Shown here one piece after another: positions 16,212-24,859 of a stretch of DNA of 27,389 nucleotides; positions within the stretch are counted from its first letter, which is position 1; every line of letters starts with the position of its first letter. The notes beneath the pieces were generated by a model. The model saw only the letters and a list, made by a program, of their open reading frames with translations. It did not search any database and was not told where the DNA came from. A program made the position numbers and the translations under genes. The DNA comes from Clostridium sp. GTDB lineage: Bacteria > Bacillota > Clostridia > Clostridiales > Clostridiaceae. The stretch is from positions 1 to 27,389 of the forward strand of contig NZ_JAHAIF010000038.1 in assembly GCF_018372875.1 (NCBI RefSeq), given 5' to 3'.

Positions 16212-19200
16212 ATGAGGTTGAGAGGGTTAATGGAACCCTTAATAAGTAGTGAAGAATTTATTGAGTTGGAATCATATATAAAAAGTGATAAACATCCTAT
16301 AGAAATTGAAGGATTATCTGAATCAGGTAAATCCTATGTGATTAATGGAATATATGAACTTAGTGACAAACCTGTTGTTGTAATAACTAATAGTGATATG
16401 GAAGCTAAGAATTTATATGAAGATTTAAATTTATATTTAAGTAATGTATATTACTTCCCAGCTAAAGAAATAGTGTTCTATAATATTGACGCAATTTCAG
16501 GAGATTTGAGATGGGCAAGGCTAAATGTAATAAAAGAAATATTATCAAATAAAAAAAATATAATAGTAACATCAGTTGATGCATTTGCAGTTAGATATAC
16601 TCCAAAAGAACTTTTTAAAACACATACCATTAGTATTAATGTAGGTAATGAGGTTGATTTTAAGGAGTTATCTAAAATACTTGTTGAAGCAGGGTATGAT
16701 AGGGTTGATGTTGTAGAAGGAAAAGGAGAGTTCTCACTTCGTGGAGGGCTCTTAGATGTATTCCCTACAAATTCTATATATCCATATAGAATTGAATTAT
16801 TTGGAGATGAAATAGATTCTATAAGAACTTTTAATACAGAATCTCAAAGAAGTATTGAGAAAGTAAATAGTATTGAAGTGTTCCCTGCAAAAGAAATCAT
16901 AATAGATGATGAAGTTATAGAATATGCATTAAATAACATTAAAGAAGAATTAGATTTAACATTAAAGAATAATAAAGATAAAGAAAGAGGTATTAAGTTA
17001 AGTACAGTTATTTCTAAGAACTTAGAAGAGTTAAGAGAAATTCATGATTTTGAAACAATAGATAGTTATTTACCTTTATTTTACAAAAAGAGTGAGAGCT
17101 TATTTGACTATTTAGAAGATTATATATTTGTACTTGATGACAAGGTAAGATCTTTAGGTAAGTTAGACAGCACTTACTTAGAGTTTAATGAAAATTACTC
17201 TATTTTTCTTCAACGTGGGGATATACTGCCTTCTCAAGGGAAGCTTTTACTTGAGAAAGAAGAGCTTATTGAGTTGTTAGAAGAAAACATAAATATTACT
17301 ATTGATGCAATTAATAAGGGTGGTGAATTTTTATCTCCTATAAGGAAGATTGAAATTAATTCTGCTATTTTGCATCATTATCAAGGGCAATTAGATTTGT
17401 TAATTGAAGATATTTTAAAGAAGAAAAAAGATGGATATAGAACAGTTATATTATCAGGTACACGAGTTAGAGGGGAAAGGCTTGTTTCTACACTTAGAGA
17501 AAGAGGAATAGAGAGTAGTTATAGAGATGATATTGAATCTATAGCATTAGGAGAAGTTGTTATAACATTTGGAAATTTATTAAAGGGATTTGAGTGTCCT
17601 AAATATAAAACCTGTGTAATATCAGACAAAGAGGTATTTGGAGAAGCTAAAAGAAAGCTGTCTAAAAGCAAAAGTAAGAGCAAAGGTGTATCTAAAATAA
17701 AAAGCTTTGCTGAATTAAAACCTGGAGATTATGTAGTACATGTAAATCATGGAATAGGTGTATATAAGGGGATTAAACAAATAGAAGTTAGTGGACATAA
17801 GAGAGATTATCTAGATATTGTATATGATAAAGGTGATAAGTTATATGTGCCTGTTGACCAATTAGATTTAGTCCAAAAGTATATTGGTAGTGAGGGAAAG
17901 TCCCCTAAAGTAAATAAACTAGGTGGAGCAGAGTGGCAAAAAGCTAAGAGTAAAGTTAAAAAATCTATCAATGAAATTGCAGAGGATTTAGTAAAACTTT
18001 ATGCTGCAAGAGCTGCGGTTAAGGGATATAAATATTCAAAGGATACGGAATGGCAAATGCAGTTTGAGGATGAATTTCCATTCCAAGAAACCCCTGACCA
18101 ACTATCATCAATAGAAGAAATTAAGAAAGATATGGAATCAGATAAGCCAATGGATAGATTACTTTGTGGTGATGTTGGGTATGGAAAAACAGAGGTTGCT
18201 TTAAGAGCAGCATTTAAAGCTGTAATGGAAGGAAAACAAGTAGCGTTTCTTGTTCCTACTACAATATTAGCTGAGCAGCATTATAAAAATATGATTAAGA
18301 GATTTTCAGATTTTCCAATTAAAATAGATATGGTAAGTAGATTTAGAACTGCTAAGGAACAAAAAAGTACTTTGCAATCTGTAAAAGAAGGTAATGTGGA
18401 TATTTTAGTTGGAACTCATAGATTAGTTTCTAAAGATATAGTATTTAAAGATCTAGGGCTATTAATAGTAGATGAGGAGCAACGATTTGGTGTTGCACAG
18501 AAAGAGAAAATTAAGAACTTAAAGAAGAATGTAGATGTTCTTACCTTAAGCGCTACCCCTATTCCAAGAACATTACATATGTCTTTAACTGGTGTTAGGG
18601 ATATATCTGTAATAGAGACACCACCAGAGGAACGTTATCCTATACAAACTTATGTTGTTGAGCAGAATGATCAACTAATTCGAGATGCAATTATGAGAGA
18701 AATAGGTAGAGGTGGTCAAGTATATTTTGTATACAATAGGGTAGAAGATATTGACAAAATAGCTAACTACATTAAAAATCTTGTCCCTGAAAGTAGAGTT
18801 GGAATAGCTCATGGGCAAATGACAGAAAGACAATTAGAAAAAGAAATGCTAGATTTTATGGCTAATGAATATAATGTACTTGTATGTACAACTATAATTG
18901 AAACTGGAATTGACATTCAGAATGTAAATACAATTATTATATATGATGCCGATAAAATGGGGTTATCTCAGTTGTATCAGTTAAGAGGAAGAGTTGGCCG
19001 TTCTAATAGAATAGCATATGCTTACTTATTATATACAAAGGATAAAGTTTTAACTGAGGTTGCAGAAAAAAGGCTAAAAGCTCTTAAAGACTTTACTGAG
19101 TTAGGTTCAGGTTTTAAGATAGCTATGAGGGATCTTGAAATTAGAGGTGCTGGAAACATGATGGGATCTGCACAGCATGGACATATGGCTGCTATAGGAT

Positions 19201-19718
19201 ATGACTTGTATTGTAGAATGTTAGAAGATACAGTAAAACTAATTAAGGGTGATATTGATAAGGAACCTATAGAGACAACAGTAGACTTAAAAGTTGATGC
19301 ATACATTCCATCATCATATATAGAAGATGAGATGCAAAAAATAGAAGTGTATAAAAAGATTGCAGCTATAGAAAGCATAGATGAGTATATGGATATAAAA
19401 GAGGAATTAGAGGATAGATATTCAGATATTCCAGACCCTGTTTATAACTTAATGGACATTGCATACATAAAGAGTAGAGCTAAGTTATTATCCATAGAAG
19501 AAATAAAAGAAGTTGGAAATGATGTTATCTTTAAATTCCAAGCAGGAGATAGTGATTACGAGAAAGTATTTAAAATAATAATAGATAAGTATAAAGATAG
19601 TATAATGCTGAAGTTTGGGGAAATACCATCATTTATATTTAAGCTAAAGGATCAAAAGAAAGAAAACATGTTAGCTTTCTTTAAAGATATGCTAGAAAAT
19701 TTAATAAAAAATAAATAA
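16212..19718 (+). CDS. mfd: Transcription-repair coupling factor
   Basis: Releases RNA polymerase stalled at DNA lesions and recruits UvrA. The large protein has the expected order: UvrB-like N-terminal module (LRGGLLDVFPTNS, YPYRIELFGDEIDSIR), RNA-polymerase interaction domain (PGDYVVHVNHGIGVYKGI), RecG-like translocase with Walker A CGDVGYGKTEVA, DEEQ box IVDEEQRFGV, SATPIPRTL, GQVYFVYNRV and QLRGRVGRS, and a C-terminal TRCF domain. I prefer ATG 16212 (1168 aa), for which AAGGATGG is correctly spaced. An ATG at 16200 lies inside that site, and one at 16230 is also possible. The stop of pth overlaps the ribosome binding site, so the two are translationally linked. Confidence 0.96.
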   Translation: MRLRGLMEPLISSEEFIELESYIKSDKHPIEIEGLSESGKSYVINGIYELSDKPVVVITNSDMEAKNLYEDLNLYLSNVYYFPAKEIVFYNIDAISGDLRWARLNVIKEILSNKKNIIVTSVDAFAVRYTPKELFKTHTISINVGNEVDFKELSKILVEAGYDRVDVVEGKGEFSLRGGLLDVFPTNSIYPYRIELFGDEIDSIRTFNTESQRSIEKVNSIEVFPAKEIIIDDEVIEYALNNIKEELDLTLKNNKDKERGIKLSTVISKNLEELREIHDFETIDSYLPLFYKKSESLFDYLEDYIFVLDDKVRSLGKLDSTYLEFNENYSIFLQRGDILPSQGKLLLEKEELIELLEENINITIDAINKGGEFLSPIRKIEINSAILHHYQGQLDLLIEDILKKKKDGYRTVILSGTRVRGERLVSTLRERGIESSYRDDIESIALGEVVITFGNLLKGFECPKYKTCVISDKEVFGEAKRKLSKSKSKSKGVSKIKSFAELKPGDYVVHVNHGIGVYKGIKQIEVSGHKRDYLDIVYDKGDKLYVPVDQLDLVQKYIGSEGKSPKVNKLGGAEWQKAKSKVKKSINEIAEDLVKLYAARAAVKGYKYSKDTEWQMQFEDEFPFQETPDQLSSIEEIKKDMESDKPMDRLLCGDVGYGKTEVALRAAFKAVMEGKQVAFLVPTTILAEQHYKNMIKRFSDFPIKIDMVSRFRTAKEQKSTLQSVKEGNVDILVGTHRLVSKDIVFKDLGLLIVDEEQRFGVAQKEKIKNLKKNVDVLTLSATPIPRTLHMSLTGVRDISVIETPPEERYPIQTYVVEQNDQLIRDAIMREIGRGGQVYFVYNRVEDIDKIANYIKNLVPESRVGIAHGQMTERQLEKEMLDFMANEYNVLVCTTIIETGIDIQNVNTIIIYDADKMGLSQLYQLRGRVGRSNRIAYAYLLYTKDKVLTEVAEKRLKALKDFTELGSGFKIAMRDLEIRGAGNMMGSAQHGHMAAIGYDLYCRMLEDTVKLIKGDIDKEPIETTVDLKVDAYIPSSYIEDEMQKIEVYKKIAAIESIDEYMDIKEELEDRYSDIPDPVYNLMDIAYIKSRAKLLSIEEIKEVGNDVIFKFQAGDSDYEKVFKIIIDKYKDSIMLKFGEIPSFIFKLKDQKKENMLAFFKDMLENLIKNK

Positions 19719-19742
19719 ATATAGAAGGTATTTGTATTTGAA

Positions 19743-19771
19743 ATGACACATTAATATTGTATACTTATACT
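19743..19771 (+). promoter_or_regulatory. Sigma-A promoter of prsA-like gene, with palindrome at the -10
   Basis: ATGACA (19743-19748), a 17-nt spacer, TATACT (19766-19771). A perfect 13-bp odd palindrome, TTATAC-T-GTATAA (19765-19777), covers the -10, and GTATAC (19759-19764) abuts it, so an operator here is possible. Confidence 0.6.
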
Positions 19772-19813
19772 GTATAAATTTTACTTAATAAAGAGAAAAG
19801 TGAGGGAATAGCT

Positions 19814-20827
19814 TTGAATAAGATAAAAAAGTATGTGACTATGGCTGTAGCCGGTATTATGATGTTTTCTTTAGCTGGATGTAACATGATAGAAAGAACA
19901 CCAGAATCAAAAAGAAAAGTTGTGTTAGCTAAGGTTGGCGATGAGAAGATTACAAGAGGAGATCTAGATGATTCTATGAAATCAACATTAGAGTATCTAA
20001 AGACTCAATATGGAGAAGACTTTGAAAATAATGAAGATATAAAGGAAGATTTAAAATCTGCTAGAGAAGAAGAATTAGATTTTATGGTGCTTAGAGCTTT
20101 ACTTGTACAATATGGTAAAGACAATAACCTAATTATGACAGATGAAGAAGCTCAAAAGAAACTTGATGAACAAATAGAAGCCTTAATAAAGGTAGCAGGA
20201 AGTAAGGAAGCTTATGAAAAAGAAATAACATCATCTTATGGAATGACAGTAGAAGAATATGAAGCTTTTCTTAAGGAAATAGTTATTGCAAGCGATATAA
20301 ATGACAAGTTAAGAGAAGAAATTAGCAAAGATATAACAGTTTCAGATGAAGAAATAAGTGAATATTATGAAAAGAATAAGGCATCCAAATATACAACAAA
20401 AGCAGGTGCAGATACTTATAATATATTATTAGATTCTGAAGAAAAGGCTAAGGAAGTAAGAGCTCAAATTAAAAATCTAGATGATTTTAAAAAGCAAGCA
20501 GATACTTATAATACAGATTCTACAAAAGGTAAAGGTGGATATTTAGGCTGGGTAGAATATGAAAATAGCGGAATGGTAGAAGAATTTGATGCAGCATTTA
20601 AGAAGCTAAAGAATGGAGAAATATCTCAACCTGTAAAATCTAAATATGGATGGCACTTAATAACTGTTGCAAATGTTCAAGGAGAAGAGAAAGTAAAAAC
20701 TCTAGAGGAAGTTAAAGAAGAAGTTAGTGAAGCTATCAAATCAGAGAAAGTAACTGAGGCTTATAATAAAAAGATTGAAGAGTTAAAGAAAGAATACAAT
20801 GTAAAAACTTATACAGATAGATTTTAA
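19814..20827 (+). CDS. prsA: PrsA-like lipoprotein, parvulin-type peptidyl-prolyl isomerase
   Basis: A lipoprotein foldase acting outside the membrane on secreted proteins. The signal peptide has positive residues MNKIKK, a hydrophobic stretch and the lipobox SLAGC with lipidated C23. A SurA/PrsA-like helical region (about 35-185, rich in Glu and Lys) is followed by a parvulin rotamase domain (about 195-290), with GKGGYLGWVE, FDAAFKKLKNGEISQPVKS and YGWHLITV visible. A C-terminal helix completes the chaperone bowl. The start is TTG, preceded by GAGGGAATAGC. An ATG start in frame would cut into the signal peptide. Length (337 aa) fits. It has its own promoter and terminator and lies between mfd and spoVT, where B. 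subtilis has no such gene. Confidence 0.92.
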   Translation: MNKIKKYVTMAVAGIMMFSLAGCNMIERTPESKRKVVLAKVGDEKITRGDLDDSMKSTLEYLKTQYGEDFENNEDIKEDLKSAREEELDFMVLRALLVQYGKDNNLIMTDEEAQKKLDEQIEALIKVAGSKEAYEKEITSSYGMTVEEYEAFLKEIVIASDINDKLREEISKDITVSDEEISEYYEKNKASKYTTKAGADTYNILLDSEEKAKEVRAQIKNLDDFKKQADTYNTDSTKGKGGYLGWVEYENSGMVEEFDAAFKKLKNGEISQPVKSKYGWHLITVANVQGEEKVKTLEEVKEEVSEAIKSEKVTEAYNKKIEELKKEYNVKTYTDRF

Positions 20828-20835
20828 TAGATAGG

Positions 20836-20868
20836 AAAAGTAGGGAAATTAATCCCTACTTTTTTTAT
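20836..20868 (+). terminator. Intrinsic terminator of prsA-like gene
   Basis: A perfect 11-bp stem AAAAGTAGGGA (20836-20846) with TCCCTACTTTT (20853-20863), a 6-nt loop, and TTTATTT after it. Confidence 0.85.
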
Positions 20869-20890
20869 TTATATAAATATTGGCTATATG

Positions 20891-20920
20891 TGAATAAAAT
20901 TTCTAAGAAGTCAAATAATA
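20891..20920 (+). promoter_or_regulatory. Possible sigma-G-type promoter of spoVT
   Basis: TGAATA (20891-20896) followed after 17 nt by AATAATA (20914-20920), five of seven bases of CATACTA. SpoVT is forespore-expressed under SigG in B. subtilis, which supports the reading. The AT-rich background weakens it. Confidence 0.45.
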
Positions 20921-20967
20921 ATAGTGCTACAAATTAATTAGTTTTTTTAAGGAGGTCAATTTTAATA

Positions 20968-21525
20968 ATGAAAGCTACAGGAATTGTAAGACGTATTGAT
21001 GATTTAGGTAGAGTTGTTATACCAAAAGAAATAAGAAGAACTTTAAGAATTAGAGAAGGGGATCCATTAGAGATATTTACAGATAGAGAAGGTGGAGTAA
21101 TATTAAAAAAATATTCTCCAATCGGAGAATTGACAGATTTTTCTAAGGAGTATGCAGAAAGTTTACAACAAGCTATAGGACATATCGTTTTAATATCTGA
21201 TAAGGATGCTTTCATATCTGCTAGTGGTGGACCAAAGAAAGATTACATAGAAAGAAAAATAAGTAATGAGTTAGAAAAGATAATGGATGATAGAAAAACA
21301 GTTCTTCTTGGAGAAGGAGGAGATAAAATAATTCCATTACATAATGATGATGATGGAGCAGAAGAAAAATATGTTTCACAAGTTATTTCTCCTATAATAG
21401 CAGAAGGTGATGCTATAGGTTCTGTAGTCATATTATCTAAGCAAGCAGGAGAAAAATTAGGTGAATTAGAAATGAAGTTAGCAGAAACTGCTTCTGCGTT
21501 CCTTGGAAAGCAAATGGAACAGTAA
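20968..21525 (+). CDS. spoVT: Stage V sporulation protein T, AbrB-family regulator
   Basis: A 185-residue forespore transcription factor. The N-terminal AbrB swapped-hairpin DNA-binding domain (about 1-52) reads MKATGIVRRIDDLGRVVIPK and RTLRIREGDPLEI. A GAF-like sensing domain fills the rest (about 55-180), with HIVLISDKDAFISASGG and SPIIAEGDAIGSVVI. It is slightly longer than the usual 178 residues because of an acidic loop around 112-120. ATG follows AAGGAGGTC. It is preceded by a terminator and a sigma-G-like motif. No terminator is visible before yabM, though a hairpin blocks that gene's ribosome binding site. Confidence 0.95.
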   Translation: MKATGIVRRIDDLGRVVIPKEIRRTLRIREGDPLEIFTDREGGVILKKYSPIGELTDFSKEYAESLQQAIGHIVLISDKDAFISASGGPKKDYIERKISNELEKIMDDRKTVLLGEGGDKIIPLHNDDDGAEEKYVSQVISPIIAEGDAIGSVVILSKQAGEKLGELEMKLAETASAFLGKQMEQ

Positions 21526-21568
21526 TCTTTTTATATCCTGAATAAAAATAATGTAAATAAACAGTAAT

Positions 21569-21624
21569 AATACCTCTAAGCTTGAAATAAAAATAATTAG
21601 TACCATGTAAAGTTTGGAGGTATT
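21569..21624 (+). promoter_or_regulatory. Hairpin sequestering the yabM ribosome binding site
   Basis: AATACCTCTAAGCTT (21569-21583) pairs with AAGTTTGGAGGTATT (21610-21624) over 15 contiguous pairs: 13 Watson-Crick and two G-U. The loop is 26 nt. The right arm contains the whole TTGGAGG ribosome binding site and ends two bases before the yabM ATG. There is no T-run after it, so it does not look like a terminator. The pairing is seen directly; control of translation is inferred. Confidence 0.65.
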
Positions 21625-21626
21625 TT

Positions 21627-23165
21627 ATGAAAAAACAATCTTTAATAAAAGGTAGCCTTATATTAGGTATAGCTGGAATATTAACAAGGTTCTTAGGGCT
21701 ATTTTTTAGATGGCCATTAGTTATGTTAATTGGAGATGAAGGGATAGGATATTATCAATTATCGTATCCGTTATATATGTTTTTTGTTGCAATGGCATCA
21801 GGTGTTCCTATAGCTATGTCTAAACTAATATCTGAAAGAAATGCAGTTGGAGATCTTAATGGGGGATTTGAAATAGTAAAAGAAGCATCTATGCTTATGC
21901 TTATTCTTGGGACAGGCACATCCTGTATATTATTTCTTTTTGCACGTCCAATTATGAGTATTTTAGAATGGAGACCAGAAGCATATTATTCACTTATAGG
22001 AATTTCATTTGCACCATTCATAATTTCTATTATGACTGTATTTAGAGGATATTTTCAAGGCTTGCAAAATATGACTCCATCAGCAATATCTCAAATTTTA
22101 GAACAAATTGGTAGAGTTATAGTTGGAGTTGGGTTAGCAATAGTATTAAGACCAAGAGGTATTGAATACTCAGCAGGTGGAGCAGCATTTGGAGCAGCTG
22201 CTGGAGGGCTTATAGGAAGTATTTATTTAGGTTTTAAATATATGCGAGTTAAAAAGAGTTATGGAATAAAAAAGATAAAAAGTAACCCTGAGGTGTTAAA
22301 TAGAATATTAAAAATGGCTATACCAATCTCGCTAGGGGCTACTGTTGGATCTATAATGAGTTTGATTGATTCTATACTAGTACCACAAAGGTTGAATAGT
22401 GCAGGGTTTTCCAGTCAACAAGCAACTATATTATATGGACAATTAACAGGTAAGGCATCTGTTATCGTAAATATTCCATTAACTTTATCTATGGCTCTTT
22501 GTACATCTTTAATTCCTATAATTGCAGAGTGCTACTTTTTAAGAAAACAAGGCGAAGTAAGAAATAAGATTAATTTATCCTTGAAACTTTCATCAGTTAT
22601 AGCAGTACCATGCTTTTTTGGACTTTTCTTTATGGCAGAGCCTATAATGAAGTTTATATTTCCTGGAAGGTTCGATGGGGTAGATATTTTAAAATACTTG
22701 TCTATATCTATACCGTTTATCATAGTAACCCAAACGACTACGTCAATATTACAAGGAGTTGGATCATACATTCTTCCCGTAATCAATTTATTTATTGGAT
22801 GTATTGTAAAGGTAATATTAACGGTAGTTTTAGTAGCTATTCCAGAGCTAAATATATATGGAGCTGTAATTGCATCTATAGGAGCTTATATAATTTCTAC
22901 ATTACTTAACTTGATTGTGATGAAGATTAAACTTAAAAGTAATATAGAATTGTATAATAATTTTATAAAGCCAGGGTATGCCGCTAGTTTAATGATTTTA
23001 GTAGTAATATTAACATATAACTTTTTATATAGAAATACATTGAGTAATAGTATATCATGCTTACTATCTATATCTTTAGGTGCTATAATATATGGCATAG
23101 GTATATTTGCGCTAAAAGTATTTAGTGTAGATGATGTAAGAAATAGGATAAGAAAGAAAGCTTAA
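21627..23165 (+). CDS. yabM: MOP-superfamily polysaccharide exporter/flippase, YabM/SpoVB-like
   Basis: A 512-residue membrane protein with about 14 hydrophobic helices and the SpoVB/MurJ-like start (SLILGIAGILTRFLGLFFR, then YQLSYPLYMFFVAMASGVP). Conserved blocks include FRGYFQGLQNMTPSAISQ, GAAFGAAAGGLIGS and TTTSILQGVGSY. These proteins flip lipid-linked glycans across the cytoplasmic membrane; SpoVB and YabM relatives are tied to cortex or wall synthesis. Position between spoVT and yabN matches B. subtilis yabM. The exact substrate is not known. ATG follows TTGGAGG, which lies inside a stable predicted hairpin. yabN follows 25 nt later with its own good ribosome binding site, so the two genes may be translated unequally from one message. 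Confidence 0.9.
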   Translation: MKKQSLIKGSLILGIAGILTRFLGLFFRWPLVMLIGDEGIGYYQLSYPLYMFFVAMASGVPIAMSKLISERNAVGDLNGGFEIVKEASMLMLILGTGTSCILFLFARPIMSILEWRPEAYYSLIGISFAPFIISIMTVFRGYFQGLQNMTPSAISQILEQIGRVIVGVGLAIVLRPRGIEYSAGGAAFGAAAGGLIGSIYLGFKYMRVKKSYGIKKIKSNPEVLNRILKMAIPISLGATVGSIMSLIDSILVPQRLNSAGFSSQQATILYGQLTGKASVIVNIPLTLSMALCTSLIPIIAECYFLRKQGEVRNKINLSLKLSSVIAVPCFFGLFFMAEPIMKFIFPGRFDGVDILKYLSISIPFIIVTQTTTSILQGVGSYILPVINLFIGCIVKVILTVVLVAIPELNIYGAVIASIGAYIISTLLNLIVMKIKLKSNIELYNNFIKPGYAASLMILVVILTYNFLYRNTLSNSISCLLSISLGAIIYGIGIFALKVFSVDDVRNRIRKKA

Positions 23166-23190
23166 TAATATATAAAAAGGAGAGAATCTA

Positions 23191-24642
23191 ATGATTAAGA
23201 TAGTTGGATTAGGACCTGGAGCACCAGAAGCGTTGACTATAGGGGCTGTAGATGCTATTAGAAAAAGTGATAATGTATATTTTAGAACAGAAAAGCATCC
23301 TACGGTAGAATATATAAAAGAACAAGGAATTAATTTTAAAACTTGTGATTATTTTTATGAAAGTTCAGAAAGCTTTGATGAAGTGTATAAGAGAATTTCA
23401 GAAAGTATAATAGAAGAATACAATAAAACTGGAGAGTTAGTTTATGCTGTTCCAGGACACCCTTTAGTGGCTGAAAAGTCAGTGTTTAACTTGATTGAGT
23501 TATGTGAGAAAAAATCAATTGAATATAGTATCTTACCAGCTGTTAGTTTTATAGATGCAATGATGGATAGATTAAAGATAGATCCTATAAATGGATTAAA
23601 GGTTATAGATGCATTTGATATAAAGAATCAAGTTCTAGATAAGAGAATAGGAACAATAATAACTCAGGTATACAATCAATTGATAGCTTCAGAAGTTAAA
23701 CTAGCATTAACAGAATACTATGATGATGAGACTGAAATTATATATTGTAGGGCAGCAGGTATAGAAGGAGAAGAAAGCATAAGAAAGATACCTTTATACG
23801 AATTAGATATGCAAGATGACATAGATTATTTAACATCAGTATATATTCCTAAGGATTTGAATAATAAAAAGGATATATATGATTTAATTCAGGTAATAGA
23901 TATATTAAGAGGAGAAGAAGGCTGTCCTTGGGATAGGGAGCAGACTCATGAGTCTATAAAAAAAGCTATTGTAGAAGAAAGTTATGAAGTGGCTGATGCA
24001 ATAGATAAGGAAGATGATAATGCTTTAATTGAGGAACTTGGTGATGTGTTATTACAAGTTGTTTTTCATTCAGCAATAGGAAAAGAAGATGGATATTTCA
24101 ACTTCAATGATATAGTAGAGGGAATTTGTAACAAGATGGTATACAGACATCCACATGTATTTGGAGATGCAAATATGAGTACATCAAGTGAAGTTTTATT
24201 AGAATGGGAAGAACTTAAAAAGAAAGAAAAGAGCATTGAAAGTGTAACAGAAGATTTAGAAGGTATAGCAAAAGCACTTCCAGCATTGATAAGAGCTGAA
24301 AAGATCCAAAAGAAGGCAAGTAAAGTAGGATTTGATTGGGATGAAGTAGAAGAAGCTATAAAAAAAGTAAGAGAAGAGATAAATGAATTAATTGAAGTAT
24401 ATAATAGTGAAAATAAGGCAAAAATAGTAGAAGAAGTTGGAGATTTAATTTTTGCTTGTGTAAATGTAAGTAGGTTTTTAAAAGTGGATAGTGAAGAAGC
24501 TTTAAATTTAACAAGTGATAAATTTATTCGAAGATTTAATTATATTGAAACAAAGGCAAAATCCATGAATATAAAATTAGAAGAAATGACGTTAGAAGAG
24601 ATGGATAAGTTATGGGAAGAGGCAAAAAAACTAGAAAAATAA
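23191..24642 (+). CDS. mazG: YabN: tetrapyrrole-methylase-like domain fused to MazG NTP pyrophosphohydrolase
   Basis: A 483-residue two-domain protein. The N-terminal half (about 1-220) has the SAM-dependent tetrapyrrole/corrin methylase fold (KIVGLGPGAPEALTIGA, YAVPGHPLVAEKSV), whose activity in this fusion is not established. The C-terminal half (about 225-483) is a tandem MazG module with CPWDREQTHESIKKAIVEES, the metal-binding EELGDVLLQVV and a second EEVGDLIFACVN. MazG hydrolyses (d)NTPs to monophosphates and PPi, acting in nucleotide-pool cleaning. The layout and place match B. subtilis YabN. ATG is preceded by AAAAAGGAGAGAATCTA. It lies in the yabM unit. No clear terminator follows. 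Confidence 0.93.
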   Translation: MIKIVGLGPGAPEALTIGAVDAIRKSDNVYFRTEKHPTVEYIKEQGINFKTCDYFYESSESFDEVYKRISESIIEEYNKTGELVYAVPGHPLVAEKSVFNLIELCEKKSIEYSILPAVSFIDAMMDRLKIDPINGLKVIDAFDIKNQVLDKRIGTIITQVYNQLIASEVKLALTEYYDDETEIIYCRAAGIEGEESIRKIPLYELDMQDDIDYLTSVYIPKDLNNKKDIYDLIQVIDILRGEEGCPWDREQTHESIKKAIVEESYEVADAIDKEDDNALIEELGDVLLQVVFHSAIGKEDGYFNFNDIVEGICNKMVYRHPHVFGDANMSTSSEVLLEWEELKKKEKSIESVTEDLEGIAKALPALIRAEKIQKKASKVGFDWDEVEEAIKKVREEINELIEVYNSENKAKIVEEVGDLIFACVNVSRFLKVDSEEALNLTSDKFIRRFNYIETKAKSMNIKLEEMTLEEMDKLWEEAKKLEK

Positions 24643-24651
24643 CCTATCATA

Positions 24652-24678
24652 GAAGGAATTTATATATTTATGGAGAAT
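24652..24678 (+). promoter_or_regulatory. Second sigma-H-type promoter, upstream of hup
   Basis: GAAGGAATT (24652-24660, full RNAGGAWWW), an 11-nt spacer, GGAGAAT followed by AA (24672-24678). The core AGGAATT, 11-nt spacing and GGAGAAT are the same as at spoVG. A start near 24686 would give a leader of about 175 nt. The same bases also resemble a ribosome binding site and ATG of a seven-codon ORF, which I consider less likely. Confidence 0.5.
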
Positions 24679-24712
24679 AATATAGTTTATTAGTGCTATA
24701 CCACGTATAAGC

Positions 24713-24765
24713 ATACAGTTATGTATCATTTGACTAACTATACAGAAAATACAAAAAATGTATAG
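24713..24765 (+). promoter_or_regulatory. Cluster of ATACA/TGTAT inverted repeats upstream of hup
   Basis: Two nested palindromes: ATACA-4 nt-TGTAT (24713-24726) and CTATACA-14 nt-TGTATAG (24738-24765). The second has half-site centres 21 bp apart, two helical turns, and its right arm overlaps the putative -35 of the hup sigma-A promoter. It looks like an operator, but no regulator can be named. Confidence 0.4.
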
Positions 24766-24791
24766 ACGAGTTAAAAAAGAGGTTATATAAT
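24763..24791 (+). promoter_or_regulatory. Possible sigma-A promoter of hup
   Basis: A perfect TATAAT (24786-24791) lies 17 nt after TAGACG (24763-24768), which matches four of six -35 bases. The leader of about 60 nt ends in the AAGGAGGATG ribosome binding site. Confidence 0.5.
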
Positions 24792-24859
24792 AAGGTAATG
24801 TAAGTATAGTACATAAGAGCAGTTAGAAATAGTAACTGTATTTTAAGGAGGATGTAATC

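Noticed and set aside
24670..24693. Seven-codon ORF (MENNIVY) upstream of hup as a leader peptide
   Set aside because: The spacing of AAGGA to ATG is long, the peptide lacks control codons, and the same bases fit a sigma-H promoter better.
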